Origin: Rhizorhabdus histidinilytica
GTDB taxonomy: Bacteria > Pseudomonadota > Alphaproteobacteria > Sphingomonadales > Sphingomonadaceae
Assembly (NCBI RefSeq): GCF_900167915.1
Contig: NZ_FUYM01000006.1
Location: 248,001-312,000 of the forward strand
Length of the DNA: 64,000 bases
Reading direction: 5' to 3'
In this document: positions 8,283 through 16,685 of the stretch, piece after piece
Numbering within the stretch: the stretch's first letter is position 1
Layout of the letters: every line of letters starts with the position of its first letter
The notes under the pieces: generated by a model
What the model was told of the DNA's origin: nothing
The model's database searches: none
What the model saw: the letters and a program-made list of their open reading frames with translations, nothing else
Made by a program: the position numbers and the translations under genes

Positions 8283-8880
8283 ATTTTTGGGCCAGCGCCA
8301 CCCGGAACCCGGCCGCCGCCGCATCGGCGAAGGCGCGGAGCTCCTCGGCACTCGCGCCGTCGCGCGCCGCCGCCGACAATCCCTTGAGCGCGGTCACGAC
8401 GATCGAGGCGAGCCGGTCGGCGCGATCGGGCGCCTCCACGGCGATCCGGGACGCGATCAGCGCCTGGCTCTCCTCCATCTTCCGCCGGGTCATCGCGACA
8501 GCCTCGGCGTCGCCGCTGCTGCGCGCGCCGTCGAGCACCAGGCAGCCGGCGATCCCGTCCTTGCGCGCATAGAGCCGCGCGGCGTCGCACAGTACCCGCT
8601 CGATCGCCTCGGCGACTCCACCGCCGCCGTCGAGAGCATCGGGGACGAAGCGGCCGAAGCTGCCTGCGTAGCGGTCGAGCACCTTGTCGAACAACGCTGC
8701 CTTGCTGCCGAAGGCGTTGTAGAAGCTGGGCGGCGTGATGCCGAGCGCCTTGCCGATGTCGGCGACGCCGACCCCGTCATAGCCCTTCTCCTGGAACAGC
8801 GCCTGCGCGGTCGCGATCGCCTGCTCGGGGTCGAATCCGCGCGGCCGTCCCCGCCCCTGCGATTTTTTTGTAGTGATCAT
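8281..8880 (-). CDS. TetR/AcrR family transcriptional regulator
   Basis: 199 residues. The N-terminal helix-turn-helix (about 15-60) reads 'FDPEQAIATAQALFQEKG' then 'VADIGKALGITPPSFYNAFG', the canonical TetR DNA-binding domain with the recognition helix at 'TPPSFYNAFGSK'. The C-terminal ligand-binding domain is variable. Divergent from a short-chain dehydrogenase gene, with two similar near-palindromes in the 74-nt gap, one of which overlaps its own ATG. It therefore probably represses both itself and the dehydrogenase; the ligand is unknown. Confidence 0.92.
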   Translation of the reverse strand: MITTKKSQGRGRPRGFDPEQAIATAQALFQEKGYDGVGVADIGKALGITPPSFYNAFGSKAALFDKVLDRYAGSFGRFVPDALDGGGGVAEAIERVLCDAARLYARKDGIAGCLVLDGARSSGDAEAVAMTRRKMEESQALIASRIAVEAPDRADRLASIVVTALKGLSAAARDGASAEELRAFADAAAAGFRVALAQK

Positions 8881-8884
8881 TATA
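8869..8884. promoter_or_regulatory. Probable TetR operator 1
   Basis: TGTAGTGATCATTATA, a near-palindrome centred on GATC. It closely matches the second site (8918-8933) and overlaps the TetR start codon at 8878-8880, as expected for autorepression. Confidence 0.65.
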
Positions 8885-8917
8885 AAAACCCTTGCATCGG
8901 CTGCATGGCCATATTTA

Positions 8918-8933
8918 TATAGCGATCACTATA
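8918..8933. promoter_or_regulatory. Probable TetR operator 2
   Basis: TATAGCGATCACTATA, palindromic except for one base pair. Its reverse complement TATAGTGATCGCTATA aligns with operator 1. It lies 22 nt before the dehydrogenase ATG, where it would block the promoter or early elongation. Confidence 0.7.
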
Positions 8934-8954
8934 GAAATGAAAAGGAGCTTTCCG

Positions 8955-9668
8955 ATGTCCGACAATGCTTCGCGCAAGATTCTCGTCCTCGGCGGCAGCC
9001 GGGGGATCGGCGCCGCGCTGGTCCGCCGCTTCGCCGGCGCCGGCGACCATGTCGTCTTCAGCTATGCCGGATCGGCCGAGGCTGCCGCCGCGCTCGCCGC
9101 CGAGACCGGCGCCCGCGCGATCCAGGTCGACAGCGCCGATCGCGACGCGCTGGTCGCCGCGGTCGCGGCCGAAGGGCCGGTCGACGTGCTGCTGGTCAAT
9201 GCCGGCACGCTCGCGCTCGGCGATCCGCTGACGATCGACGCGGACGCGGTCGACCATATGATCGACGTCAACGTCCGCGCGCCCTATCACGCCGCGGTCG
9301 AGGCCGCCCGGACGATGCCCGACGGCGGCCGCATCCTCGTCATCGGATCGACCAATGGCGACCGCATGCCCTTCGCCGGTGGCGCCGCCTATGCGATGAC
9401 CAAGTCGGCGATCCAGGGCATGGTGCGCGGCCTCGCCCGCGACCTGGGCGGGCGCGGCATCACCGTCAATTCGATCCAGCCGGGGCCGACCGACACCGAC
9501 ATGAACCCGGCGAGCGGTCCGATGGCCGAGACGATGCACGGCTTCATGGCGATCAAGCGCCATGTCCACGCGTCGGAGATCGCCGACTATGCCGCCTTCC
9601 TCGCCAGCCCCTCGGCGGCGATGATCACCGGATCGATGCAGACCATCGACGGCGGTTTCGGGGCCTGA
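8955..9668 (+). CDS. Short-chain dehydrogenase/reductase (SDR)
   Basis: 237 residues, classical SDR size. The Rossmann motif 'VLGGSRGIGAALVRRF' is at 10-25, 'VLLVNAG' (NAG motif) about 78-84, the catalytic Ser in 'VIGSTNG', and Tyr/Lys in 'AAYAMTKSAIQG' (YxxxK). The C-terminal 'ITGSMQTIDGGFGA' is typical of the FabG-like subgroup. An NAD(P)-dependent oxidoreductase of unknown substrate, likely de-repressed when the divergent TetR protein binds its ligand. ATG at 8955 with AAAGGAG upstream. Confidence 0.93.
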   Translation: MSDNASRKILVLGGSRGIGAALVRRFAGAGDHVVFSYAGSAEAAAALAAETGARAIQVDSADRDALVAAVAAEGPVDVLLVNAGTLALGDPLTIDADAVDHMIDVNVRAPYHAAVEAARTMPDGGRILVIGSTNGDRMPFAGGAAYAMTKSAIQGMVRGLARDLGGRGITVNSIQPGPTDTDMNPASGPMAETMHGFMAIKRHVHASEIADYAAFLASPSAAMITGSMQTIDGGFGA

Positions 9669-9685
9669 GCGCCCCGGCCACGCGC

Positions 9686-10009
9686 TCACCCCTGCCGGAA
9701 CAGCTCGGGATCGTCGAGGTTCATCGGGAAGGCCCAGAGCGGCTTGGGACCCGCCTTCATCGCCGGATCGGCGACGCGCATATAGTCGGTGCAGAGCGCG
9801 TCCCATTCGGCGACGATCGCGCGGGTCTCGTCCGAATCGGGGTCGAGCGGCAGCGCCGCCTGCACCCGCGCATTGTAATCGGCCCAGGCGGCGGCATGGC
9901 CATCATGGTCGAAGCCGGGGCCCAGCCTCTCCTTCGCCGCCTTCCATTCGGCCAGCTCGTCGCCGACGAAACATTCCGCCAGGACCCGTTTCCACGCACC
10001 ATCCGCCAT
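9686..10009 (-). CDS. Small protein, possibly TipAS-like ligand-binding domain without DNA-binding part
   Basis: 107 residues, helical and acidic, with 'DELAEWKAAKERLGP' and 'SDETRAIVAEWDALC' patterns. The spacing recalls the C-terminal TipAS drug-binding domain of MerR-type regulators (inference, weak). No helix-turn-helix is present. A single Cys lies in 'AECFVGDE' and another in 'ALCTDYM'. Good ribosome-binding site (AGGAGAG) before the ATG at 10009. Its stop lies 18 nt from the convergent SDR stop, and the cyclopropane synthase gene lies beyond its start on the same strand. Function unknown. Confidence 0.6.
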   Translation of the reverse strand: MADGAWKRVLAECFVGDELAEWKAAKERLGPGFDHDGHAAAWADYNARVQAALPLDPDSDETRAIVAEWDALCTDYMRVADPAMKAGPKPLWAFPMNLDDPELFRQG

Positions 10010-10053
10010 CGCGCCTCTCCTCTTGGTGGAGGAGCCTTAGCATGGCGCCGCGG

Positions 10054-11280
10054 TCAGCGCGGCAACGCCGCTTCGGTTTCCGCCATATAGGAACGGGTGA
10101 TCGGCAGCGCGCGGCGATCGCGGACGTACTGGATCTGATAATTGCACAGATTGCCGTGGTAGAAGGCCGCCCGTGCACCGGCCAGGTAGAAGGTCCACAT
10201 GCGGAAGAAGCGCTCGTCGTAAAGGGCGACGATCGCGTCCTTCGCGGCGACGGTGCGGTCGTACCAGCGGTCGAGCGTCATGCCGTAGTGAAGGCGCAGC
10301 GGCTCGACGTCGGCGACGATCATCCGCGCCGGCTCGCTGGCCGAGACGATCTCCGACAGCGCCGGATTATAGCCGCCGGGGAAGATATATTTGAGGGTGA
10401 AGGCGTCGGTCTTGCCCGGCACGCCGAGCCGCCCGATGGTGTGGAGCAGCATCACCCCGTCGTCGGCGAGCAGGTCGCGGCACTTCATGAAGAAGGTCTC
10501 GTACTGCGGCACGCCGACATGCTCGAACATGCCGACCGAGACGATCCGGTCGAACTTGCCCTCCAGCGCACGATAGTCGATCAGCTCGAAGCGGACCCGG
10601 TCGGACACGCCTGCCGCCGCCGCCCGCTCGCGCGCGACCTTGAGCTGCTCCTCCGACAGGGTGATGCCGAGCACGTCGACGTCGGCGACGCGGTTCAGAT
10701 AGAGGGCCATGCCGCCCCAGCCGCAGCCGATGTCGAGCACCTTCTGCCCGGGCTTGAGGTACAGCTTGGCCGCGATATGCGCCTTCTTGTCGGCCTGCGC
10801 CTGTTCGAGGCTGTTGTCGGGATCGGTGAAATAGGCGCAGCTATACTGCCGGTCGGCGTCGAGGAAGAGGTCGTAGAGCCGATCGCTCAGGTCGTAATGA
10901 TGCGCGACATTGGCCTTGGAGCGGCTCGCCCAGTTGACGCTGGTCAGCGCGGCGCGGAGCCGGTCCCTGACCAGGTGGCCGAACGTGCCGCGCAGGGTGA
11001 CGCGGCCCTCCTCCCACTTGCCGTTCGCGCGGACCAGGTCGACCAGGTCGCGGATGTCGCCCTGTTCGATCACCAGCCGGCCGTCCATGAACGCCTCGGC
11101 GGCGTGCAGGTGCGGATTGCGCGCGATGAAGCCGGTGACGCCCTTGTCGGCGAAGCGGATGGTGACGGGCTTGATCGCCGGATCGGGCGTGCCGTAGCGG
11201 CGGACGTCGCCGTCGGCCATGATGATGGTCATTTCGCCACGCTTGAAGAGATGGCCGGCGAAGCGATCGAATAACGACAT
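10054..11280 (-). CDS. Cyclopropane-fatty-acyl-phospholipid synthase family methyltransferase
   Basis: 408 residues. The N-terminal part (1-110) is the small lipid-binding region of Cfa proteins. The catalytic part carries the SAM-binding motif 'VLDIGCGWGGMALYL' (about 175), 'GITLSEEQLKVARERA', 'YRALEGKFDRIVSVGMFEHVG' and 'FPGGYNPALSEI', all diagnostic of CFA synthases, which add a methylene group to unsaturated phospholipid acyl chains in the inner membrane. It could instead be one of the related Cfa-like enzymes modifying other lipids. Lies downstream of an AT-rich upstream gap (11281-11419) that probably holds its promoter. Confidence 0.92.
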   Translation of the reverse strand: MSLFDRFAGHLFKRGEMTIIMADGDVRRYGTPDPAIKPVTIRFADKGVTGFIARNPHLHAAEAFMDGRLVIEQGDIRDLVDLVRANGKWEEGRVTLRGTFGHLVRDRLRAALTSVNWASRSKANVAHHYDLSDRLYDLFLDADRQYSCAYFTDPDNSLEQAQADKKAHIAAKLYLKPGQKVLDIGCGWGGMALYLNRVADVDVLGITLSEEQLKVARERAAAAGVSDRVRFELIDYRALEGKFDRIVSVGMFEHVGVPQYETFFMKCRDLLADDGVMLLHTIGRLGVPGKTDAFTLKYIFPGGYNPALSEIVSASEPARMIVADVEPLRLHYGMTLDRWYDRTVAAKDAIVALYDERFFRMWTFYLAGARAAFYHGNLCNYQIQYVRDRRALPITRSYMAETEAALPR

Positions 11281-11419
11281 GGTCAGGTTCTCCGGGAACC
11301 CATAAGACCGCCGTGCGCGAAACGATGCAAGAGGGGATACGGCTAAAATTTAACCGTTAAGCCTCTGGAATATTTCGGAGCGGCCTGCGTAGCCGGCCTC
11401 CAGCGATCGAGAGCGGACG
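11281..11419. other. Intergenic region upstream of the cyclopropane synthase gene
   Basis: 139 nt. Contains an AT-rich segment (AAAATTTAACCGTTAA, about 11345-11360) likely to hold the promoter read leftwards, and a short GC hairpin near 11381-11400 (GGCC...GGCC) that may end transcription of the small HTH gene. No coding feature seen. Confidence 0.4.
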
Positions 11420-11602
11420 TCAGCGCAGCTTGGCGATGCTGAGGCCGTCGGCCTTGGCGCGGTCCTTGGTCGATTCCTCGCTGCGCTTGAGCGCCTTGGC
11501 GATCGCCTTGAGCGCCATGCCCTTCTTCGCCAGGGTATGGAGCTTCTGGACCTCGTCGGGGGTCCAGGGCTGGCGATGCCGTTCGAAGCGGTCCCCCGAC
11601 AT
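11420..11602 (-). CDS. 60-residue helix-turn-helix-like protein coupled to rlmN
   Basis: 60 residues. Begins '[21 protein letters not shown]' and continues with 'AKKGMALKAIAKALKRSEES', which looks like a Myb/SANT or sigma4-like helix-turn-helix with basic surroundings. Its ATG overlaps the rlmN stop by one base (TGATG), so it is probably translationally coupled. Too short for assignment beyond a possible nucleic-acid-binding protein; no known partner is recognisable. Confidence 0.7.
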   Translation of the reverse strand: MSGDRFERHRQPWTPDEVQKLHTLAKKGMALKAIAKALKRSEESTKDRAKADGLSIAKLR

Positions 11603-12810
11603 CAGCCGAGCGCCGCCTGCTTCTCGGCCGCCATGCGGTCGAGCTCGGCGCGGCTCTTCTTCTCCGCCGCCGACTTGAGCTGGCCGCAGGCAGCCATGAT
11701 GTCGCGCCCGCGCGGGGTGCGGACGGGGGCTGAGATGCCCGCCTTGAAGATCAGATCGGAGAAGCGCGCGACCCGGTCGGGGTCGGAGCATTCATAGGGC
11801 GCGCCCGGCCAGGGATTGAACGGGATCAGGTTGACCTTGGCGGGCAGCCGGTACTTGCGGATCAGCCGGACCAGCTCGAGCGCGTCCTCGTCGCGGTCGT
11901 TCTTGTCCTTGAGCATGACATATTCGAAGGTGATGCGCCGCGCATTGTTGGCGCCGGGATAGTCGGCGCAGGCCTGCAGCAGCTCCTCGATCCCATATTT
12001 GCGGTTGAGCGGCACGATCTCGTCGCGCACGTCCTTGGTGATCGCGTGGAGCGAGACGGCGAGGTTGACGCCGATCTCCTCCCCCGCGCGCGCCATCATC
12101 GGCACGACGCCGGCGGTCGACAGGGTGATGCGCCGCTTCGACAGCGCGAGGCCGTCGCCGTCCATGACCAGCTTGAGCGCGTCGCGGACATTGTCGAAAT
12201 TGTAGAGCGGCTCGCCCATCCCCATCATCACGATGTTGGTGAGCATCCGCCCCTCGGGCTGCGACGGCCATTCGCCGAGCGCGTCGCGCGCCAGCATCAC
12301 CTGCCCGACGATCTCCCCCGGGGTCAGGTTGCGCACCAGCTTCATCGTGCCGGTGTGGCAGAAGCGGCAGTTGAGCGTGCAGCCGACCTGGCTGGAAACA
12401 CAGAGAGTGCCCCGGTCCGCGTCGGGGATGAACACCATCTCGTAATCCTGCCCGTCGTCGGAACGGAGCAGCCATTTGCGGGTGCCGTCGGTCGACACCT
12501 GCGCCTCGACCACCTCGGGCCGCGAGACGACGAAGCGCTGGTCGAGCCAGCCGCGCATGTCCTTGGCGATGTCGGTCATCACCGTGAAGTCGGTCGCGCC
12601 GCGATTGTAGATCCAGTGCCAGAGCTGCTTGGCGCGCAGCTTCGCCTGCTTCGGTTCGAGCTGGGCGGTCTCCAGCGCCATCCGCAGGTCGTCGCGCGAC
12701 AGGCCGAGCAGGTCGATCCGGCCGTCCACGCGCGGCTTCAGGTCGCGCGGAACCGGCACAGGATCGATGTGGCCGGGAATCGGCATGGTGATGGGCTGCG
12801 GGTGATTCAT
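11602..12810 (-). CDS. rlmN: Dual-specificity 23S rRNA (A2503-C2) / tRNA (A37-C2) methyltransferase RlmN
   Basis: 402 residues. Radical-SAM methyltransferase that makes 2-methyladenosine in 23S rRNA and some tRNAs. The [4Fe-4S] motif CxxxCxxC is seen as '[11 protein letters not shown]'. The cysteines used in catalysis are present as '[11 protein letters not shown]' and, near the C-terminus, 'MAACGQL'. Other family blocks are '[17 protein letters not shown]' and '[13 protein letters not shown]'. The ATG at 12810 was preferred over an in-frame GTG at 12846 because of a GGGACGG upstream; an internal ATG about 8 codons later is also possible. Confidence 0.96.
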   Translation of the reverse strand: MNHPQPITMPIPGHIDPVPVPRDLKPRVDGRIDLLGLSRDDLRMALETAQLEPKQAKLRAKQLWHWIYNRGATDFTVMTDIAKDMRGWLDQRFVVSRPEVVEAQVSTDGTRKWLLRSDDGQDYEMVFIPDADRGTLCVSSQVGCTLNCRFCHTGTMKLVRNLTPGEIVGQVMLARDALGEWPSQPEGRMLTNIVMMGMGEPLYNFDNVRDALKLVMDGDGLALSKRRITLSTAGVVPMMARAGEEIGVNLAVSLHAITKDVRDEIVPLNRKYGIEELLQACADYPGANNARRITFEYVMLKDKNDRDEDALELVRLIRKYRLPAKVNLIPFNPWPGAPYECSDPDRVARFSDLIFKAGISAPVRTPRGRDIMAACGQLKSAAEKKSRAELDRMAAEKQAALG

Positions 12811-12867
12811 CGCCGTCCCATAGTCGATCGCGGCCCGATTTTCCACCGTGCCCCGTTTCAGGGCCGC

Positions 12868-14037
12868 TCAACCATGGTGGCCGGGGTGGCGATGGCCCAG
12901 CCGGGCGCGGATCGCCGCCGCCAGCGCCGCCAGCGCAGCGATCGCCTCCAGCGCGGGAAAGGCGAAGGGCAGCGCGACGATCGCCAGCGCGAACAGCGGC
13001 AGGACGAGGCCCGCCGGCCCGGCCAGGACGAAGCGGTCGCGGACCAGCCAGAGCCCGGCCATGTAGAGCGCGAGCGGGATCGCCACCGCCATGTCGCCGA
13101 CGCGCAGCGGGACATGGGCGTGGCCGGCGACGATGTCGACCAGCACCGCGAAACCCGCACCGACCGCCGCACCCGCCGCGAAGATCGGCAGATGGCCATA
13201 GCCCCACAACAGCGCGCGGCGCAGGCCCGAACCGTGGAGCTGTTCCTCCTCGCAGAAATAGAGCCACCACATCGCGAAGGTGATCACCAGCGCCGACAGC
13301 GCGACATGGACGAGCCGCACGTCGAACGCCTCGCGCGCCGCCGCCTGGAGCGCGAGCGATGCGCCGAGCAATATCTCGCCGAGGACGATCAGCGTCAGCA
13401 GGCCGTAGCGCTCGACGATATGGTGGCGGTGCCAGGGGGTGGTCGTCGCACGCTCGGCGAAGGCGGGCACGCCGAGCTCGAGCAGGAAACCGAGCAGCAT
13501 CAGCGGCACGAAGGCGGTGGAGCCCGGCGATCCGAGCACCACCAGCAGCACCCAGTAGAGCTGGACGACCGCGATCCCGCCGGCATAGCGCAGATTGGTC
13601 GTCCGCCGCGCCGGATCAGCCCCGGCGGCGCGCAGCCACAGCAGCACCATGGCGAGCCGCATCACGACATAGCCGGCGACCACCAGATGGATGTCGAGCG
13701 CGCGGAACAGCGCGTCGACCCCGGCCGCCAGCGCCAGCGAGCCCGCCATGATCACCATCGTCAGCAGCCGGAAGACGGCATCGTCATTGTCATAGGCCGA
13801 GGCGAACCAGGTGAAGTTCATCCACGCCCACCAGATCGCGAAGAAGGCGAGCGCGAAGCGCAGCACCCCCTGCCCCGCATGCGCCTCGGCGATCGCATGA
13901 TGGAGCCCCTCGGCCGCGGCGGCGATCGCGATCACGGTGACGAGGTCGAACAGCAGCTCCAGCGCGGTCGCGGCGCGATGCGGCTCGGCCGGGTCGCGGG
14001 GATGCATCGGCCGGATCGCCCTCTTCCGCTCGGTCAT
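12868..14037 (-). CDS. Low temperature requirement A (LtrA) family membrane protein
   Basis: 389 residues, mostly hydrophobic, with about ten membrane segments. The N-terminal 'ATALELLFDLVTVIAIAAAA' and 'FFAIWWAWMNFTWFASAYDNDD' are signatures of the LtrA family (PF06772), named for a Listeria gene needed for growth in the cold; the molecular role is unresolved. A central segment 'HHIVERYGLLTLIVLGEIL' is also characteristic. Start ATG 14037 with AAAGGGA upstream. The stop lies 58 nt upstream of the rlmN start on the same strand, so the two could be co-transcribed. Confidence 0.9.
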   Translation of the reverse strand: MTERKRAIRPMHPRDPAEPHRAATALELLFDLVTVIAIAAAAEGLHHAIAEAHAGQGVLRFALAFFAIWWAWMNFTWFASAYDNDDAVFRLLTMVIMAGSLALAAGVDALFRALDIHLVVAGYVVMRLAMVLLWLRAAGADPARRTTNLRYAGGIAVVQLYWVLLVVLGSPGSTAFVPLMLLGFLLELGVPAFAERATTTPWHRHHIVERYGLLTLIVLGEILLGASLALQAAAREAFDVRLVHVALSALVITFAMWWLYFCEEEQLHGSGLRRALLWGYGHLPIFAAGAAVGAGFAVLVDIVAGHAHVPLRVGDMAVAIPLALYMAGLWLVRDRFVLAGPAGLVLPLFALAIVALPFAFPALEAIAALAALAAAIRARLGHRHPGHHG

Positions 14038-14110
14038 GCCGTCCCTTTCCGTCGTTCCGCATCCTGCCTGCCAGCAAGGCGCGCACGGCGTCAATCGGCG
14101 ACTCCAACTC

Positions 14111-14138
14111 CGTCATCCCGGCGGAGGCCGGGATGACG
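14111..14138. repeat. CGTCATCCCGGC palindromic repeat
   Basis: CGTCATCCCGGC / GCCGGGATGACG hairpin with a 4-nt loop, located between the divergent LtrA and 131-residue hypothetical genes. Same family as 5491 and 8252. Confidence 0.7.
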
Positions 14139-14219
14139 AGAGCATATTTCGCTTCCGCCCGTCCCGGCAGGCTGTATAGCGGCCCGGTCGTCGGAACCGC
14201 GTCGAATCCGGAGGAAGAA

Positions 14220-14615
14220 GTGACCAAGTCCGCATCCGAGGTCATGCACGACGTGATCGTTGCGGCCGTGATCGACGGGCTCGGCGCGCTGCGCACCGCG
14301 TCGAAGGGCGTGCCCAACGCGCTGCTGCGCGACCTGGGCGCGATCCACCCCAACACCACCTTCCAGGACCTGCCAGCCGAGCTGCAGGCGTCGATCCAGA
14401 CCAGTGTCCGCGCCGCCTTCACCCGGCTCCAGTCGGAAGGCTATACCGTGCTCAACCCCAAGGTCGCCGGCGTCGCGCCACGGCCGCAGCCCCGGCCCAC
14501 GGGGGGACCGGGACGCGGACCGGGCGGCGGCGGGGGACGTCCGGGCGCGCCCCGCGATCCGCGCCGGCCGAGGCCGGACCGCCCGCCGTCGGGCAAGCGG
14601 CCGCCCCGGTCCTGA
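14220..14615 (+). CDS. Hypothetical protein with Pro/Gly/Arg-rich tail
   Basis: 131 residues from the GTG at 14220, which has GGAGGAAGAA directly upstream; an internal ATG 9 codons later is an alternative. The first 85 residues are helical ('VMHDVIVAAVIDGLGALRTA', 'AELQASIQTSVRAAFTRLQ'), followed by a low-complexity, highly basic Pro/Gly/Arg tail (about 95-131) that suggests nucleic-acid or acidic-polymer contact (inference). I do not recognise the family. It stands alone between two intergenic repeats. Confidence 0.6.
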   Translation: MTKSASEVMHDVIVAAVIDGLGALRTASKGVPNALLRDLGAIHPNTTFQDLPAELQASIQTSVRAAFTRLQSEGYTVLNPKVAGVAPRPQPRPTGGPGRGPGGGGGRPGAPRDPRRPRPDRPPSGKRPPRS

Positions 14616-14651
14616 CCGTCCCTCCTGAGAGTCTGACCGGAAAGTGCCTTA

Positions 14652-14770
14652 CCGCTCATCCTGAGGAGGGACTGAGCTTTGGCGAAGGCCCATATCGAAG
14701 GATATTTCCAGCCTTGAAGGCCCCTTCGAGACAGCATTTCGACCAGGCTCAAGCTTCCTCGGGGCGAGCG
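14652..14770. repeat. Second copy of the long CGCTCATCCTGAGGAGG repeat
   Basis: Starts CCGCTCATCCTGAGGAGG and contains 'actgagctttggcgaagg' and 'atttcgaccaggctcaagc', clearly homologous to 3728-3828 but about 20 bp longer and more diverged at the right end (CTCGGGGCGAGCGG). It fills most of the gap between the convergent hypothetical and oxidoreductase genes. Confidence 0.7.
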
Positions 14771-14790
14771 GGGACTTTTGCGTCAGACTC

Positions 14791-15996
14791 TCAGGGGACG
14801 ATCACATAGTCGGGATTGGCGATCCCGAACACAGCGTCGCGATCGGGCGCGGGCGGGTAGATCCACACGCCGTTGATCTCGCGCTTGATCGCCTTGCCCT
14901 CGTCGCCGACGAAGCGGACCGCGCGCTCCCAGCCCTCGGTGTAGAGCGCGCCCCACGGGCCAAGGTCGAGGCAGGTGACATATTTGGGCTGGCTGTAGGG
15001 ATGCAGCGGCAGGCCGACCAGTTCGGCCGCGGCATTGTGCCCGGCGACGCGGCCGAGGCTCATCGCATGCTGGCACGACATGACGTTGAAGTTGCCCTGG
15101 TCGTCGGTCGCCGCCTTGACCGTGTCGCCAGTGACGAACACCCCCGGCGCGTCGGGCGCATGGAGGAACGGGTCGCCGACCACGCGGCCGAGCGGGTCGT
15201 GCTCGCCCGGGATCGTCGCCGCCAGCGGGTGGGCGCGCATCCCGGCGCTCCACACCACCGTGTCGGTCTCGATCCGCTCGCCCGAGGAGAGCACCACCGC
15301 GCCCGGCTCGATCGCGGCGACGCGGACGCCAGCACGCGATTCGACGCCCGCCTGGCCCAGCGCCTCGTGGATGTGCGGCACCGCCTCGGCGCCCATCGCC
15401 GCGCCGATCGTCGGCGCGGTGTCGACGATGACGACGCGGATAGCCGCATCGGATCCCAGCGCGGCGCGCAGCCGGGCGGGCATCTCGGTCGCGGTCTCGA
15501 GCCCGGTCAGGCCGCCGCCCGCGACCACCACCGTGTTGCGTGCAGGCGTCTCCGGCGCCTCGGCCAGCGCCTTGAGATGACGGTCCAGCGCGTGCGCCGA
15601 GTCGTGCTGGTCGGCGTCGAACACCAGATCGATGCCCGGAATGTCCGGGCGGAACAGCCGGCTGCCGGCGGCGAGGATGAAGCGATCATATCCAAGCGTC
15701 GTCCAGCCACCGTCATGGGTGCGGACCGTGACGGTGCGCGCCGCGCTGTCGATCGAATCGACCAACCCGGCGAGGTGGCGGACGCCGACCGCGTCGAGCA
15801 GCGCCGAGATGTCGGGGTGCATGTTGGCGAGGTCGATCTCGTAGAGGCGCGGCCGGATCGCGACATTGGGAGTGGGCGATACGATGGTTACCTCGACATC
15901 GTCCTCCCGGCCGGCGAGCGACACGGCGCGCGCGGCGGACAGGGCGGCCCACAGGCCGGCGAAGCCGGAGCCGGCGATCAGGATCTTGCTGGTCAT
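14791..15996 (-). CDS. NAD(P)/FAD-dependent oxidoreductase, type II NADH dehydrogenase-like
   Basis: 401 residues. The N-terminal FAD-binding Rossmann motif is 'ILIAGSGFAGLWAALSAARA', and the second (NADH) dinucleotide-binding motif is 'VVVAGGGLTGLETATEMPAR' (about 165-184). 'GVFVTGDTVKAA' near residue 295 is the FAD-contacting ATG/GD motif. The architecture is that of NDH-2 and related disulphide-oxidoreductase-like flavoenzymes, which would feed electrons to quinones at the membrane; the exact acceptor cannot be told. Start ATG 15996 preceded by AAAGGAAA. Lies 149 nt downstream of an Rrf2 regulator on the same strand and is its most likely target. Confidence 0.85.
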   Translation of the reverse strand: MTSKILIAGSGFAGLWAALSAARAVSLAGREDDVEVTIVSPTPNVAIRPRLYEIDLANMHPDISALLDAVGVRHLAGLVDSIDSAARTVTVRTHDGGWTTLGYDRFILAAGSRLFRPDIPGIDLVFDADQHDSAHALDRHLKALAEAPETPARNTVVVAGGGLTGLETATEMPARLRAALGSDAAIRVVIVDTAPTIGAAMGAEAVPHIHEALGQAGVESRAGVRVAAIEPGAVVLSSGERIETDTVVWSAGMRAHPLAATIPGEHDPLGRVVGDPFLHAPDAPGVFVTGDTVKAATDDQGNFNVMSCQHAMSLGRVAGHNAAAELVGLPLHPYSQPKYVTCLDLGPWGALYTEGWERAVRFVGDEGKAIKREINGVWIYPPAPDRDAVFGIANPDYVIVP

Positions 15997-16145
15997 GACG
16001 ATTTCCTTTCGATGGTCGCCGGACATGAGGGATCGTTCCCCGCCGCCATCGATCATGGCGCACGGAGGGGCTTTCTCGGAACGTCCGGCGGCGCCGAGAA
16101 AGAGGTCGGGAAAGGGGAGGAACGCCCCGCTACGGGGCGGTCAGG

Positions 16146-16685
16146 TCAGCCCGGCGATTCGCGCGCCGGCCGGGCGCGGCCGGTCCGCCCGCTGATACGA
16201 TCGCCCACCCACGCCTCGACGCTGCCGAAGAAATCGTCGGGCACCTTGCGTCCGAAGCGGGTGGCGACGTCCTGGAGCGACTGGGCGGCGAGCGCGTCGC
16301 GCATCGCCTTTTCGGCCTGGAGCATCACGGCGTGGACCGCGCAGACGCCGTCGGTCGCCCAGGCGGGGGTGCCGCCGGCGAAGAGGGCGCAGCGCTCGCG
16401 CACCTCCTGGCAATCGAACAGGGGCTTCTCGCCCTCGATCGCGTCGACGATGTCGAGGAAGCTGATCGCATCGGCCGGGCGCGCCAGCCGATAGCCGCCG
16501 CGCACCCCCTCGCTCGCCGCGACGATCCCAGCCTTTTCGAGCTTGGGGAAGATCTTCGCAAGGAAGCTGGGTGAGACGCCCTGCAGCTCGGCAAGGTCGC
16601 GGCTGCTCATCGCCCGGTCGCCCGATCCGACGAGCCACAGCAGGCAATGGATGCCATATTCGATACTGGTGGTGATGTGCGCCAT
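16146..16685 (-). CDS. Rrf2 family transcriptional regulator
   Basis: 179 residues. N-terminal winged helix: 'HITTSIEYGIHCLLWLVG', 'MSSRDLAELQGVSPSFLAKI', 'GVRGGYRLARPADAISFLDI', the typical Rrf2 pattern. Cysteines at 'FDCQEVRERCALF' and 'GVCAVH' could hold an Fe-S cluster or act as redox sensors, although the spacing (C-x6-C-x15-C) differs from IscR. The C-terminal tail is longer than usual. The upstream gap carries two matching inverted repeats (CGGA-N9-TCCG), indicating autoregulation and control of the oxidoreductase behind it. Confidence 0.9.
   Translation of the reverse strand: MAHITTSIEYGIHCLLWLVGSGDRAMSSRDLAELQGVSPSFLAKIFPKLEKAGIVAASEGVRGGYRLARPADAISFLDIVDAIEGEKPLFDCQEVRERCALFAGGTPAWATDGVCAVHAVMLQAEKAMRDALAAQSLQDVATRFGRKVPDDFFGSVEAWVGDRISGRTGRARPARESPG

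Noticed and set aside
12811-12846. GTG at 12846 as the rlmN start
   Set aside because: Upstream sequence lacks a clear ribosome-binding site and the extra residues do not match the family; the ATG at 12810 is better placed.
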